Origin: Bacteriovorax stolpii
GTDB lineage: Bacteria > Bdellovibrionota > Bacteriovoracia > Bacteriovoracales > Bacteriovoracaceae
Reading direction: 5' to 3'
DNA length: 45,770 nucleotides
Assembly (NCBI GenBank): GCA_945883845.1
Contig: CAMCYI010000025.1
Span: 1 to 45,770, forward strand
In this document: in pieces, positions 1 through 8,771 of the stretch
Layout: each line of letters opens with the position of its first letter
Numbering within the stretch: the stretch's first letter is position 1
Position numbers and translations under genes: made by a program
Notes under the pieces: model-generated
What the model was told of the DNA's origin: nothing
Seen by the model: the letters and a program-made list of their open reading frames with translations, nothing else
The model's database searches: none

Positions 1-74
1 TCAGCTATTTCGGCATTTCTTTCTTACTATCGGTGAGTTTTTAAAAAAAAGATAATAGTTCTGATGAGGTATTA

Positions 75-3000
75 ATGTTATCCCCAGAAGAACTAGTCAA
101 ACTTAAAGAAGCCTCTCTTCTCGGTCTCCTCTTTGATGAGAACGAAATCCAATACGTCGTTGAAAAGTCAGTCGTCGAATGCCACGCTGCGGGTGATGTC
201 TTCATTCAAGAAGGTGAGAAGTGTGAGTTTGCTTACATCCCCATCGCGGGAGCGGTTGAGCTCTTCTCTGAGGTCAATGGTGAATCAATTCTCAATGGCC
301 ATGTTCAGGTTTGGAGATCCATCAATACGTATGCCATCCTGCGGAAGTCTAATTATCAGTATTCTGCGCGTTTCGCGAAAGATGGGAGCGTACTCCGTGT
401 TCCATGCTCCTTGATCCACGAAAAAATGGCCGCGAGGCCTGATCTTTTAAAATACCTCGTCCTGATGACTGAAAATCATGAGGTCCGAAACATCGCCAAA
501 GAGCTCACTTCAGTCGGCTGTTCGAATGCGTTCAAAGTTGCCTTCATTTCAAAACTCGACGTAAAAGAATTTTCGTCGCAGGACTGGGTGTTCGACCCCG
601 GTGAAGTGCCCGTTCAGACTTTCTACGTCTACGAAGGGCAGCTCGTTTCTCAATCCGCTAATAAAGAGAAAGTTGGCATTCTTCAGATGCAGGTTCCCGG
701 CCGGACATGGATCGCGTGGTCTCACGTGCACCAGAACACGCCAATGAAAAATGTCGTAAAATCGATCTCATCGAGTAAAGCCTTTGCGCTCTCCTCTCTG
801 GCCATGATTGAAATTGAGAAGAATTTCCCAGAAGACTTTACTTCTTTCCACGAGTCGATTGTTTCAGGTGCCTTTGGAAAAGAGGAAGAAGACGAAGTCG
901 ATGAAGACATCGATATCGATGAGATGATCAGACAGAATCCCGTGACGAAGAGACGGTTCTGGGAGCCGTACCCTTGGATCCAGCAGAATGACGAAATGGA
1001 CTGTGCCCCTGCCTGCATGGCGATGATCTCGGAATACTATAACCGCAAAATTCCGATCCAGTTTTGGCGAAGCCTGATGTCGACCTCAAAAGAGGGGACA
1101 AGCCTCTTTGACCTCGCCCTGACTGCCGAACGAAATGGGTTCAACGCAAGTGCCCTCGAGGCCGAAGATCTGACTCAGCTCGACCACGGATTCTTCCCGG
1201 CCATCGCCCTTCGGCAATATCATTACCTCGTGATCTACAAGGTCTCTTCGAAGCATGTGACTGTTGGGGACCCAGGAATCGGTATTCGAAAAATTCCACT
1301 GAAAGAGTTCTATGAAGGGTATGAAAATGCTCTTTTATTTCTAAAGCCCAACGAGCAGTTCTTCAGCATGGAAGTGCCTAAAGGGCAGTATGGCCACTAC
1401 ATGGGACTCTTCAAAGGTCTCGAACGGGAAATGCTTCTCACCTTCGCTGTCTCGATCATGATGGTTCTCTTGGGTCTCATGGGGCCCATCGTGAGCCAGA
1501 TCTACATGGATGACGTCTTGGTGAACCGGGATGAAAATCTCCTCAAGGTGATTCTCATGCTCGGACTTGGGTTAACCGCTCTGAATGGATTTTTATCCTG
1601 GGCGAGAGTTTACTACTCAAACTACCTCGCCACGAAGTTTGAATACAATCTGCGAAGTGTGTTCATGAAAAAAATGCTTTCGCTTCAGTTTAAGTTCTTC
1701 GCCGATAGACACACTGGCGACTTCACCCGTCGCTTGGATGAGATTTCGAAGCTCAAATCTTTCATGCTCGATTCCCTGGAAGACCTCATCATTTCTTCAC
1801 TGAGCCTCATCATTTATTCAACGGCCCTCATGTTTTACTCGCCGATGATCGCCGTCATCTTCGCAGTAGCTATTCCTTTTTTCTTTTTGATCTCCTGGCT
1901 CGCGAGCAAGAAACTCATTTCGATCTATCAAATCGTGTTCAAAGAATCCGCCGAGCTCGGAAGTAATATCACGGATGTGATTAAAGGCATCTCTACGATC
2001 AAATCTCTCAATGGCGAACTATCATCGCGCTGGAAATACGAAGAGAAACTCATCAATCTCCTGAAAGCGAGTCGGCACTTCTCACTCACGTCTTCAAGCA
2101 TCGGGGTTATCGCTGGTTTCTACACAAGCTTCGTGAACTTCGCCATCATGGGACTTTCGGCTTACCTCGCTATCAAGGGAAATCTGACACCCGGACAGGT
2201 CGTCGCAACGACGATGATCTCCGGGAACATCTTGGGACCTCTCATGAGTATTGCTGACAAGGTCGGTGATTTTCAAGAGATGCGGGCGGTGATGGGAAGA
2301 CTCAATGACATTCTCTTGTCACCAAGCGAAGGCTCATTACATAAAGGCAGAACGAGGAAGGACACGCTCCGGGGAGAAATTGAGTTCAGGGATGTCTGGT
2401 TCCGCTACGGCGGTGAGGGGAGTGACTGGACTCTGAAAGGAATCACGTTCAAAATCGAGGCCGGCCAGAACGTCGCCTTCGTGGGACCGAGTGGTTCCGG
2501 AAAATCAACCATCGCTTGTCTCATCTCTCGCCTCTACGAACCTGTTAAGGGCCAGATCTTCATCGACGGGAAAAATTACCTGGACTACGACATCGACTGG
2601 CTTCGCTCTCAGCTTGGAATCCTTAACCAGGAAAGCCACCTTTTCCACGGAACCATCACTGAAAATATCTCTGCAAATGATCCCAACGTCGACATGGATA
2701 AAATTTTCCAGAGTGCGGAGAAAGCGGCGGCGGCGGACTTCATCAATAAAAAGCCAAATGACTTCATGTACATCATCAGTGCGGGTGGCTACGGGCTTTC
2801 CGGTGGTGAGAAACAAAGAATCTCTCTGGCACGAACTTTCTACCGGAACCCTAAGATTCTCATCCTCGATGAAGCCACTTCGGCCCTCGATGGAATTTCC
2901 GAGCGAAAGCTCTTAGGGAATCTGAAAGAGAACTCAGGAAATATCACTACGGTGAACATCGCCCATAGGTATTCCACAGTTAAGCATTCAGACTATGCTC

Positions 3001-3170
3001 TTGTTCTCTACGAGGGGCGTGTGGTTGGTTTCGGCACCCATGAAGACCTCGCAAGCGAGAACGAAATCTATCAGTCGTTATTTGAAGGAGAGGAGTCTGA
3101 GCTTAAAGACCTAGTACATGGAGAAGCTAACAAAGTTATCGCCTTCCCTAAAGGCGGTGAGGTGGCATGA
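75..3170 (+). CDS. CNB-C39 peptidase-ABC exporter (type I secretion)
   Basis: Predicted inner-membrane peptidase-containing ABC exporter of 1031 residues. Residues about 20-135 and 150-270 look like two tandem cyclic-nucleotide-binding-type beta-roll domains, followed by an acidic linker near 272-290. A C39 peptidase domain comes next, with Gln304, Cys310, His383 and Asp399. The Gln-Cys distance of 6 and His-Asp distance of 16 match the ComA-type catalytic set, so the peptidase is probably active on double-glycine leaders. A transmembrane domain spans about 450-720. The ATPase has Walker A GPSGSGKS (804-811), signature LSGGE (908) and Walker B ending D932-E933. TGAGGT precedes the ATG. The stop overlaps the next start (ATGA), so it is the first gene of a three-gene operon. 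The tandem sensor-like N-terminus recalls HetC-type exporters. No substrate gene is visible. Confidence 0.9.
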   Translation: MLSPEELVKLKEASLLGLLFDENEIQYVVEKSVVECHAAGDVFIQEGEKCEFAYIPIAGAVELFSEVNGESILNGHVQVWRSINTYAILRKSNYQYSARFAKDGSVLRVPCSLIHEKMAARPDLLKYLVLMTENHEVRNIAKELTSVGCSNAFKVAFISKLDVKEFSSQDWVFDPGEVPVQTFYVYEGQLVSQSANKEKVGILQMQVPGRTWIAWSHVHQNTPMKNVVKSISSSKAFALSSLAMIEIEKNFPEDFTSFHESIVSGAFGKEEEDEVDEDIDIDEMIRQNPVTKRRFWEPYPWIQQNDEMDCAPACMAMISEYYNRKIPIQFWRSLMSTSKEGTSLFDLALTAERNGFNASALEAEDLTQLDHGFFPAIALRQYHYLVIYKVSSKHVTVGDPGIGIRKIPLKEFYEGYENALLFLKPNEQFFSMEVPKGQYGHYMGLFKGLEREMLLTFAVSIMMVLLGLMGPIVSQIYMDDVLVNRDENLLKVILMLGLGLTALNGFLSWARVYYSNYLATKFEYNLRSVFMKKMLSLQFKFFADRHTGDFTRRLDEISKLKSFMLDSLEDLIISSLSLIIYSTALMFYSPMIAVIFAVAIPFFFLISWLASKKLISIYQIVFKESAELGSNITDVIKGISTIKSLNGELSSRWKYEEKLINLLKASRHFSLTSSSIGVIAGFYTSFVNFAIMGLSAYLAIKGNLTPGQVVATTMISGNILGPLMSIADKVGDFQEMRAVMGRLNDILLSPSEGSLHKGRTRKDTLRGEIEFRDVWFRYGGEGSDWTLKGITFKIEAGQNVAFVGPSGSGKSTIACLISRLYEPVKGQIFIDGKNYLDYDIDWLRSQLGILNQESHLFHGTITENISANDPNVDMDKIFQSAEKAAAADFINKKPNDFMYIISAGGYGLSGGEKQRISLARTFYRNPKILILDEATSALDGISERKLLGNLKENSGNITTVNIAHRYSTVKHSDYALVLYEGRVVGFGTHEDLASENEIYQSLFEGEESELKDLVHGEANKVIAFPKGGEVA

Positions 3171-4357
3171 TTCATAAAAAAGATGACACTCACATGTTTC
3201 TCAGTTGGGGTGCCAGATCATTCATAGCTGCTCCCTCTTCGAAAATTCTTTTCGGCGCAGTGATCGCCGTGCTGGGAAGTCTCTTCACAGGAGTCATCCT
3301 TTCATTTTTCATTCACCTTGATGTGGTGGTTAAAACCCAGGGCAAGACGGACTCTCTCTTAGGGGTAAAAGCTGCTGTGGCTCTCGTGGCAGGCCAAGTT
3401 GATACTTTAAGCATAAAAGCAGGAGACTCCGTCGAGGAAGGAAAAATCATAGGGCAGATCCTGATCGAAGGAGCTTCGGAACAGAAACTTCGAACCATCA
3501 TCGCAGATCTCAAAAGAAAAATGAGTGTCTGTGAGCAGGGTGATTGCTCCGAGGTACGCGAAGTCTTTGACGCTCTGGAACTGAGAGAAAGTTCCATGAA
3601 GGAAACTCTAGCTGAGGTGAATAGGCGACTGAGCGCTTACTACTACGCTACCTCCGAGATGAGAGCAAAATCTCTCGCCGAAGTGGGCCCCCTTAACGAT
3701 AGAAAAAATCTCATCCTGGGAAAACTCAAATTCCTCGAGACCTCCGACATGAAAAAATATCTTCTTCTCCAGAAAGAGTCTCTGGAAGAAGAAAGTGGCC
3801 GGATCACGCAGCAGATAACGGGACTGGAAAACCAGATCAATGACCGCATCCAGACTTCGAAGCAGGAGGCGATACATTCGTTGCGGATCGCGATCCTAAA
3901 CCTTGAAAGTTTCATTGCCCGCCACCAAATCCGCTCTCCGGTCACCGGCAAGGTCGCGAAGCTTAATAAGACTCAGGGCTCTTTTGTCACACTCTATGAA
4001 AATATTATTACTATTGTACCCGAGTCTTCACCCATCGTTGCCAAAGTCTTATTAGACTCAAAGGACTACGCTAAGGTCACGGAAGGCAATAAAGTGTTTA
4101 TCGGGCTGGACGCTTTTCCTACTCACAGGTACGGGTACTTTACCGGAAAAGTGCTCTCGATCAACTCAGTAAAAGAGACCGAAAAAGACAGCGACTTTTA
4201 TCTCGCGAACATATCCATCGATCTCAATTCTTTGAAGCGTTTTCCAGCGTCGGAAATTAAAATCTTCCCGGGCCTCAAGGTCCAGGCCCGCATCGTTACG
4301 AAGCGTATTCCAATCATCCATATAGTCATTGATAAAATTGTTGGTGACCAACAATGA
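3167..4357 (+). CDS. HlyD-family periplasmic adaptor (membrane fusion protein)
   Basis: This is the expected adaptor between the inner-membrane ABC protein and the outer-membrane channel. The 396-residue protein has one N-terminal membrane helix (about 24-48). A half-lipoyl segment follows, then a long helical/coiled-coil hairpin (about 105-245). The second lipoyl half contains RSPVTGKVAKLNKTQG, and a C-terminal beta-barrel region carries the typical HlyD layout. The start overlaps the ABC gene stop by 4 nt (ATGA) and the stop overlaps the TolC-like gene in the same way, so translation is probably coupled. Length and topology are normal for the family. The transported substrate cannot be deduced. 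Confidence 0.88.
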   Translation: MIHKKDDTHMFLSWGARSFIAAPSSKILFGAVIAVLGSLFTGVILSFFIHLDVVVKTQGKTDSLLGVKAAVALVAGQVDTLSIKAGDSVEEGKIIGQILIEGASEQKLRTIIADLKRKMSVCEQGDCSEVREVFDALELRESSMKETLAEVNRRLSAYYYATSEMRAKSLAEVGPLNDRKNLILGKLKFLETSDMKKYLLLQKESLEEESGRITQQITGLENQINDRIQTSKQEAIHSLRIAILNLESFIARHQIRSPVTGKVAKLNKTQGSFVTLYENIITIVPESSPIVAKVLLDSKDYAKVTEGNKVFIGLDAFPTHRYGYFTGKVLSINSVKETEKDSDFYLANISIDLNSLKRFPASEIKIFPGLKVQARIVTKRIPIIHIVIDKIVGDQQ

Positions 4358-5574
4358 TCCTCATCGCTCTACTTTTCACGTTCTCGGTGTTTGCCGATTT
4401 TCATTCAACAGATCTCGTGAACTGCTCCATCCGGCAGGAGATGCGGATTGATCAAGAAGGATATCTTCAGGCGAAAGTCTTATACGCCGACGCAAAGTCG
4501 CAGTTCCTCCCCACACTCTCTGCCGGGATCACACCCACTGCAAACCGGGTAAGAGAGGAGAATAGCAATGCGAGTGTTACGAGCCTGAGTTTGGAACAGA
4601 AGCTTCTCGACCTGGAAAACTGGACTCTGAAAGACGTGGCCGATGTGGGTGTGAAGATCAGCCTCTTAACGATTCTTCAGCGGTCGTACGAGAATTCTAA
4701 TTCCGCTCTTGATACTCTGGTCTCCATCAATCTCCTTGAGAACCAAAGACGGCTTCTTGAGATCCAGTATCAGAGCTTTAAACTTTCGATGCAGATCATA
4801 TCTACGGGCAGTAAACTCGGCATCTCTGACAGCAATGACTTGCTTCAATTACAGGCCACGGTATTCTCGAACGAGTCCGAGCTTAAACGGTTAGAGTTTG
4901 AAATCCAGTTACAAAAAGCTAACTTTGAAAGATTCTTTGGCTACAGAAGTGTGTCCATCGGTGAGATTACTCTTGTCCCGGAACAGAAAAAAGTCGTCGT
5001 TGAAAAAATTCCTACAGTATCCGTCCTCACTGCATTGGTTGAGCAGTCCGAGCTGCAACGAAAAGCACTGAACCGCGGAATGCTTCCCACGCTCTCTCTT
5101 CGAGGAAGTTACTCGACCGTCACGGCAGATCATCCTTCACAGAGGGGGCGCTATCCTCAGTCCGATGCATCTGTGGCACTCGTGGTTGATGTGAGTAACA
5201 TCTGGAAAGAATCCGACCAACGATCGCTTCAGCAGCCCATCGTTAACAACCGATCAAATCGCCTCGCCTATACTTCTAAGATTCTGACTAATGAATTTGA
5301 TCAGATTGAAAACGAGATCTCGGTTCTCAAACAGCGTCTTCCCATCCTTGAAAAGCGCGTCGATGTAACCCAGGAATCTAAAAAAGTTTCTCAGGCAAAA
5401 CTGCGTCTGGGTCGAATGTCGTTTTTAGAACTCCAGCAAGCGGAGGTCGCTGCCTTCAATGCTTCCAATGATCTCTTCTCCCTCGAACTCAGACTGAAGC
5501 AGCTACTCATCAAGAAAGAATTGGCGATGGGCTTTGATACGAGCCAACCAATAAAAGTTACTTGCCAGCTCTGA
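4354..5574 (+). CDS. TolC-like outer-membrane efflux/secretion channel
   Basis: Third gene of the secretion operon, starting in the ATGA overlap with the HlyD gene. The 406-residue product begins with a signal peptide ending near FSVFA and then shows long amphipathic helices of outer-membrane-factor type. These include the C-terminal repeat region with QAKLRLGRMSFLELQQAEV, close to the usual TolC-family second helix pair (LRLG..s.lelL.A). It should form the trimeric outer-membrane duct for the peptide or protein processed by the upstream C39 exporter. It is slightly short for the family (often 420-480 residues). Sequence divergence is high, so the call rests on helix pattern plus operon position. 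Confidence 0.8.
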   Translation: MILIALLFTFSVFADFHSTDLVNCSIRQEMRIDQEGYLQAKVLYADAKSQFLPTLSAGITPTANRVREENSNASVTSLSLEQKLLDLENWTLKDVADVGVKISLLTILQRSYENSNSALDTLVSINLLENQRRLLEIQYQSFKLSMQIISTGSKLGISDSNDLLQLQATVFSNESELKRLEFEIQLQKANFERFFGYRSVSIGEITLVPEQKKVVVEKIPTVSVLTALVEQSELQRKALNRGMLPTLSLRGSYSTVTADHPSQRGRYPQSDASVALVVDVSNIWKESDQRSLQQPIVNNRSNRLAYTSKILTNEFDQIENEISVLKQRLPILEKRVDVTQESKKVSQAKLRLGRMSFLELQQAEVAAFNASNDLFSLELRLKQLLIKKELAMGFDTSQPIKVTCQL

Positions 5575-5650
5575 GGGCGAAGGGCAGTGGTATTCTAAAA
5601 CAGTCAGAGAAATAGGAAGAAATCATCGGTCATTGTTGGCTTCGCAGACG

Positions 5651-5818
5651 ATGGAATTCGAGATTTTTTTTAGTCAGGCCAATCAACTTATCATTCAATT
5701 TATCTTTCTTGAGGACAGGGAATTTGAAATCTTTAAAGATAAAGTTAAATGCCCATGGATTGTTGAAAAAAAAATGGTTTCTTCTGGTCACACAGTGAAG
5801 ACTATCAAATCTAAATAG
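5651..5818 (+). CDS. small ORF, doubtful (55 aa)
   Basis: A 55-codon frame lies between the TolC-like gene and the tRNA, starting at an ATG with no good Shine-Dalgarno sequence. The product would be charged with a hydrophobic stretch (LIIQFIFL) and no recognised domain. Codon use is not obviously foreign, but the flanks look non-coding. It is kept only because the 270-base gap has nothing else on this strand. It may well be a chance frame. Confidence 0.2.
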   Translation: MEFEIFFSQANQLIIQFIFLEDREFEIFKDKVKCPWIVEKKMVSSGHTVKTIKSK

Positions 5819-5844
5819 GTATAAAATCCGTTGGGAAAAATAAG

Positions 5845-5921
5845 TGGTGGGACCAACAGGACTTGAACCTGTAACCACCCGGTTATGAGCCGGGAGCTCT
5901 AACCAATTGAGCTATAATCCC
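5845..5921 (-). tRNA. tRNA with CAT anticodon (Met, or Ile2 after lysidine modification)
   Basis: A complete 77-nt cloverleaf reads on the minus strand. The acceptor stem is GGGATTA paired to TGGTCCC (with two G-T pairs), followed by A73 and an encoded CCA. The D arm is GCTC...GAGC, the anticodon stem-loop is CCCGG CTCATAA CCGGG, and the T arm is ACAGG TTCAAGT CCTGT. The anticodon is CAT. The anticodon arm with GGCTCATAACC resembles several bacterial tRNA-Ile2 genes read by TilS, but elongator tRNA-Met can look the same, so identity is left open. It is not the initiator: the first pair is a normal G-C and the anticodon stem lacks three G-C pairs in the initiator arrangement. Confidence 0.95.
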
Positions 5922-5938
5922 ACTAAAATCGAAGTCTT

Positions 5939-5967
5939 AATTTACTTCTGGAGAGGACTTTTGCCAA
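5939..5967 (-). promoter_or_regulatory. sigma70-type promoter for the tRNA
   Basis: On the minus strand, TTGGCA (5962-5967) and TAAATT (5939-5944) are separated by exactly 17 bases. The -35 matches consensus at 5 of 6 positions and the -10 at 4 of 6. Transcription would start about 10 nt before the mature tRNA 5' end at 5921, a normal leader length. Confidence 0.5.
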
Positions 5968-6070
5968 GGCAGAAGACTGTCCTAACTTTGGACACAGAGG
6001 AAAATCTACCACTCCATACCCCTTAGACACGCGAATCCGTTAGAATTTTCAAATACTACGGAGATTGCAG

Positions 6071-6961
6071 ATGGGGACTTTTCATATATTGATGGGGACG
6101 CTTCTTTTGGGCGCCTCGGTCTTGTCGGTGAATGCAGCGGTGGAACGACGCGCCTTTTGTCCTGATCAACGCGCTCTGGTTCCCCATGCTGGCCAGCCGA
6201 TATCACATTACCGTGACTTTCTTACTGAAAACAAAATCACAATTGTAAGCCCAAATTTCAGGATGAATGATCTTGAAGAATTTCTTTTTGAGTATAAAAA
6301 ATTTCCAGAACATCTTCGTGAAGAGATGGTGAAGAACGGAGCCAGCATAAGCCTCGTCTCCGGAAATTCTGTGATGGAAGCTCCAACATGGAATCAAAAT
6401 CTCACTTCAACTTTCGACGGACGCCCTCAGTCCGAAATTGCAGGCGCAGGAGGCTCACCTTTCGCTAATAAAATCCAGATGGATATGATTGCAACGATGA
6501 AGGGCCATGAGCGGACGATGATCGATTATTGCAGACGCTATCCAAAAAATGAATCCTGCGCGATCCCGATTCTAATTCCGGAATTTAAAGAAGCTCCGAC
6601 TGTTATCGTTATAAACAAACTCTATCCGGGTTCCACTCCGGAAACAAAATACCACGGTTCTGTGAATCTTGTTCTTCATGAACATGGCCATGCACTCGAC
6701 AGCATTTACGCAGGGAATGGAATTTCAAAAGGTACCCGCTGGCGGGAGCTTCATAATAATTCAGAAATCCGTGCGTATATGAAAACGGTTTGTATCGATC
6801 CTGAAGGTCTCTATTGTCTTAATAATTCCAATGAATCCTTCGCAGAACTCTTCGCCTACTACAATGCCTGTAATGAGTCCCAGGCCCACATGAGAAGAAA
6901 CGCTCCAGAACTCGCCGATTTCTTTGAAACTCTGGTTCCCCGGGACGAGACAGCTCTCTAA
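6071..6961 (+). CDS. secreted HExxH metallopeptidase, ATLF/M34-like (copy 1)
   Basis: Predicted exported zinc metallopeptidase of 296 residues. The start is the ATG at 6071, because CGGAG (6059-6063) sits 7 nt upstream; the in-frame TTG at 6065 would be too close to it. A signal peptide ends near SVNA. The motif HEHGH (203-207) supplies two histidine ligands and the catalytic Glu204. About 50 residues later ESFAEL offers Glu255 or Glu259 as third ligand. The order of features (a helical FPEHL region, then a strand with a glycine turn, then HEHGHALD, then the ExFAxxF motif) resembles the lethal-factor/Pro-Pro endopeptidase (ATLF, M34) fold. The family call is inferred by eye. The next gene is a diverged copy. 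The likely role is extracellular or periplasmic proteolysis; the substrate is unknown. Confidence 0.65.
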   Translation: MGTFHILMGTLLLGASVLSVNAAVERRAFCPDQRALVPHAGQPISHYRDFLTENKITIVSPNFRMNDLEEFLFEYKKFPEHLREEMVKNGASISLVSGNSVMEAPTWNQNLTSTFDGRPQSEIAGAGGSPFANKIQMDMIATMKGHERTMIDYCRRYPKNESCAIPILIPEFKEAPTVIVINKLYPGSTPETKYHGSVNLVLHEHGHALDSIYAGNGISKGTRWRELHNNSEIRAYMKTVCIDPEGLYCLNNSNESFAELFAYYNACNESQAHMRRNAPELADFFETLVPRDETAL

Positions 6962-7043
6962 AATCCGGAAATTTCTACAACTTTCCACATCTCCGTTTTT
7001 AACGGGTGTACAAGGTTCGCAGGCAATTTTCCGGAGAGGAAAT

Positions 7044-7973
7044 ATGAACTCACTTAATGTGAAGTTAGTAGGTCTATTATGCGGTCTTCTTTCCATAGCA
7101 CCAGCATTCGCTATGTCCGTCAGGATCAATTGTCCAAAACCTGCAGAAGTCACTTTTCCCACAGAGCAGGAAACATATGATTATCTTCGCACTCAAAGAA
7201 TTGATCTCTTAAATGATGAGAAGATTACGCTGACAGAAATCAGTCAGTTTCTTGGGAGTTTCGCGAGATTTCCATCTCAGCTTCATCAAAACATTGTTGA
7301 GAGTGGTGGATCCATTCTTCTCATCAATGGTGCAGGAGTTACAGAAGATCCGGCATGGAATAAAGCGGATATTCTTACTGTTGAAGGAACGCGAAACTGG
7401 AGTGATATACCAGGTTCCGGAGGAAGTCCGAAGCATAGCATCCCTACGAGAATGGTCGTTAACCATTTATACGATGGTCACGGGGCAATTGATTTATTTC
7501 TTCATGAGCACGCTCATACTCTGGACGCTGTGTACGGCGATTCAACGATCAGTAAATCAAAGACCTGGACTGATGTCATTGCAGCCGAACCAAACGTTCG
7601 TGAATTTCTGAGTGCAGTTTGTGCACTTGAATACTGTAATACATATCACAGAGAAGCATTCGCAGATCTCTTTACGAATTATCATGCGTGTCCGGAAAGC
7701 CGTGCTCAGATGGAAAGAGAGATTCCTCTTGTTGCAGATTTTTTCAGCAAGCTTACTGATGCAAATGTGTTTAAGACTAAGTCCATCTTCTCGCTACCAA
7801 CGAGATCAACAGCGACACCTGAAGAACTGGCTGAGCGTGAAGAAGTTGCCCGCCGCCGTCGAGAGCTGGTGACCGAAGTGAAAGACACGGTGGTCAGAGA
7901 AGTCAAAGAGACTTTTAATGGACTCCGCGACAGATTCTTTGGTAGAAGAAAGCCAAAACCTATCGAAGAGTAA
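7044..7973 (+). CDS. secreted HExxH metallopeptidase, ATLF/M34-like (copy 2)
   Basis: A diverged tandem paralogue of the preceding gene, 309 residues. I start it at ATG 7044 because GGAGAGGA (7033-7040) precedes it directly and a clear signal peptide (ending PAFA) follows; a longer frame opens upstream inside the previous gene but lacks these. Zinc motif HEHAH is at 154-158 and the third-ligand motif EAFADLF starts at Glu204. It shares with copy 1 the GSGGSP turn before the catalytic region. It differs by a C-terminal tail of roughly 50 charged, helix-forming residues rich in Arg, Glu and Lys, absent from copy 1. The gap between the genes is about 80 nt, so co-transcription is plausible. dapF starts only 6 nt after the stop. 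Confidence 0.65.
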   Translation: MNSLNVKLVGLLCGLLSIAPAFAMSVRINCPKPAEVTFPTEQETYDYLRTQRIDLLNDEKITLTEISQFLGSFARFPSQLHQNIVESGGSILLINGAGVTEDPAWNKADILTVEGTRNWSDIPGSGGSPKHSIPTRMVVNHLYDGHGAIDLFLHEHAHTLDAVYGDSTISKSKTWTDVIAAEPNVREFLSAVCALEYCNTYHREAFADLFTNYHACPESRAQMEREIPLVADFFSKLTDANVFKTKSIFSLPTRSTATPEELAEREEVARRRRELVTEVKDTVVREVKETFNGLRDRFFGRRKPKPIEE

Positions 7974-7979
7974 ACTACG

Positions 7980-8771
7980 ATGTTCCCTGCTATTCCTTTC
8001 GTTAAATATTCCGGCAACGGTAATGACTTTATCATTTTGAAAGGTTTCCCTTCTAATTTTAGTGAAGTCTTGCTTGCTCGCATGTGCCACCGGAATTTCG
8101 GTATTGGCGCTGACGGTGTCCTGATGATGCTTCCTGAGAAAGAGGTTGATGCCCGCATGCGCATTTTTAATGCCAACGGTGGTGAAGCTGAAATGTGTGC
8201 CAATGGCCTTCGCTGTCTCGTGACTTATCTTGATTCAATGATAGAAACAAAAAAAGAATCTTATCTGATCGCAACGATGAATGCTCGCTACAACGTCGAA
8301 AAACGTGGCGACAAATTTGCCATCGAAATGGCAGAGATCAAGGATATAAATCTTTTTGACATGACTGAGTTCCATCATTACAAAAAAGCTTTTACGGTTA
8401 ACACCGGAGTTCCGCATCTGGTATTTGAAGTAGAAAAAGCAAAGTCCATTGATATTAAAAATGAGGCGCCACCATTTCGAAATCACCCCATCTTTCCTTC
8501 TGGAACAAACGTAAGTTTTCTTGAAGTTATCGATTCAACGAATCAGGTGGCCCACGTTCGCACATTCGAGCGCGGTGTGGAAGATGAGACATTCTCGTGC
8601 GGCACAGGTCTCACGGCTTCAGCTCTAGCGCTTTCTCATTGGTATGGATGGAAAGATGATGTAACTCTCTTCACGAAAGGCGGCGAACAGAAAGTCAGTC
8701 TGGGTGAAAAAGTATTCTATTCCGGCGAAGTCACTTTCTGTTTTCAGGGAGAGTGGCCAGGTGAAAGATAG
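7980..8771 (+). CDS. dapF: diaminopimelate epimerase
   Basis: Converts LL- to meso-diaminopimelate for lysine and peptidoglycan synthesis, in the cytoplasm. The 263-residue protein has the family opening KYSGNGNDFII. Both catalytic cysteines are present in their usual settings: Cys73 in EMCANGLRC and Cys207 in FSCGTG. Length is slightly short of the usual 270-280. No strong ribosome site precedes the ATG, which lies 6 nt after the second metallopeptidase gene and could be served by read-through. The 3' end overlaps tlyA by 11 nt, implying a dapF-tlyA operon. Confidence 0.95.
   Translation: MFPAIPFVKYSGNGNDFIILKGFPSNFSEVLLARMCHRNFGIGADGVLMMLPEKEVDARMRIFNANGGEAEMCANGLRCLVTYLDSMIETKKESYLIATMNARYNVEKRGDKFAIEMAEIKDINLFDMTEFHHYKKAFTVNTGVPHLVFEVEKAKSIDIKNEAPPFRNHPIFPSGTNVSFLEVIDSTNQVAHVRTFERGVEDETFSCGTGLTASALALSHWYGWKDDVTLFTKGGEQKVSLGEKVFYSGEVTFCFQGEWPGER

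Noticed and set aside
5630..5878. 82-codon minus-strand frame entering the tRNA
   Set aside because: It starts inside the tRNA 3' half; the MVTGSSPVGPT start is the familiar translation of a tRNA 3' end.
8704..8760. Longer TlyA start inside dapF
   Set aside because: The S4 domain begins at 8761 after a good ribosome site.
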